64,000 bases of DNA from Buddleja alternifolia (taxonomy: Eukaryota; Streptophyta; Magnoliopsida; Lamiales; Scrophulariaceae). The notes beneath the pieces were generated by a model. The model ran no database searches and had not been told where the DNA came from. It saw nothing but the letters and a program-made list of their open reading frames with translations. This document shows positions 63,516-64,000 of the stretch, in pieces. Position 1 is the first letter of the stretch, and every line of letters begins with the position of its first letter. The DNA is taken from the NCBI GenBank assembly GCA_019426215.1, contig CM033408.1, forward strand, positions 30,669,953-30,733,952, read 5' to 3'. The position numbers and the translations under genes were made by a program.

Positions 63516-63930
63516 CTTGGATTCATATTAATGAGTGAAAGACTGAAGACCTGCCCACACGAGGCAAAGGTCAAAATCACCCTCAAATGTCCTAAAATTT
63601 ACAATTTTATCAAAGGATCCGAGTGTTTTATTTTTCGGACCGGATTATCAATACAATCCAACCCGACTACCCAACCATCCGAGGCCATTGATTATGGGAT
63701 ACGTGGCACGATCTAGTTGACCCAAATGTTAAATCAGAATAATGACTTTTGGACACTATAAATACCCCTCTCCATTCATTTGTGTGGGGACCAACATTTA
63801 TTACCCTCATAAATTATTTCGTTTTACCTCGTATTTACCTTACATATTTACCTCATATTTACTTCGTTTATACGAGCTACCTACAATAGCCTTCTATCTC
63901 CAATTTGAACTATGTGTAGACTTGATACTA
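63158..63930. other. Intergenic with a TA microsatellite
   Basis: TA run at 63489-63515. A possible minimal promoter (CTATAAATACCC near 63757) has no gene visible before the window ends. Confidence 0.4.
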
Positions 63931-64000
63931 TTTTTTTTTTTTGGTTGCCCACCCGGTTCACCAGAGCTTTGCTCTGACTACATTCGAATCCAACCCGCGT
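63931..64000 (-). mobile_element. 3' end of a SINE or LINE, cut by the window
   Basis: A 12-T run is followed by GGTTGCCCACCCGGTTCACC. Read on the minus strand, a GC-rich body with GGATTCGAATG ends CCGGGTGGGCAACC plus poly-A, as a retroposon would. The 5' part lies outside. Confidence 0.5.

Overview
This is nuclear DNA from a flowering plant, most likely a eudicot. The genes have GT-AG introns, the spacers are AT-rich, two tRNA genes are of nuclear type, and the families present are plant-specific: carboxylesterase (CXE), CYP74, extra-large G protein, P-type PPR, phytocyanin, serine carboxypeptidase-like and RBP45/47. The species cannot be fixed from the sequence alone. Exons given here were built by hand from splice consensus and reading-frame continuity, not from transcripts.

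Layout, left to right. 1-6.4 kb: a 5'-truncated LINE with a 15-bp target duplication, then two same-strand carboxylesterase genes, one secretory-type and one cytosolic-type. 6.4-12 kb: gene-free and full of repeats, including a 2.1-kb probable solo LTR and an 852-bp Mutator-like foldback element. 12.5-17 kb: a six-exon RBP45/47-type RNA-binding protein. 18.3-21.7 kb: an eight-exon serine carboxypeptidase-like gene. 22.5-24.8 kb: an intronless PPR gene on the minus strand. 26.9-28.6 kb: a two-exon phytocyanin-like gene with an in-frame stop. 30.5 kb: tRNA-Ile(AAT), followed by a trinucleotide-repeat tract. 32.1-33.6 kb: an intronless CYP74. 35.6-39.4 kb: a seven-exon proteasome assembly chaperone 2 gene with a SINE in its last intron. 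39.4-45.7 kb: gene-free, with two more retroposons. 45.9-47.3 kb: a WD40 gene of JINGUBANG type. 51.5-57.7 kb: an eight-exon extra-large G protein with a possible uORF and a hAT-like element in an intron. 58.7-62.1 kb: two small related minus-strand genes on either side of tRNA-Ala(CGC). 62.2-64 kb: repeats.

The genes are an ordinary plant neighbourhood, not a gene cluster: membrane or lipid signalling (CYP74, XLG), proteolysis (SCPL, PAC2), RNA processing (RBP45, PPR) and ester hydrolysis (CXE). No new multigene system is visible. The most distinctive points are the many small foldback elements with exact 9-10-bp target duplications, four retroposons of which three have exact or near-exact target duplications, a uORF that splicing would end 6 nt before the XLG start, a 183-bp tandem triplication in the RBP45 intron, a phytocyanin broken by one stop codon, and a pair of undescribed-looking short proteins that share both ends but not their middles.
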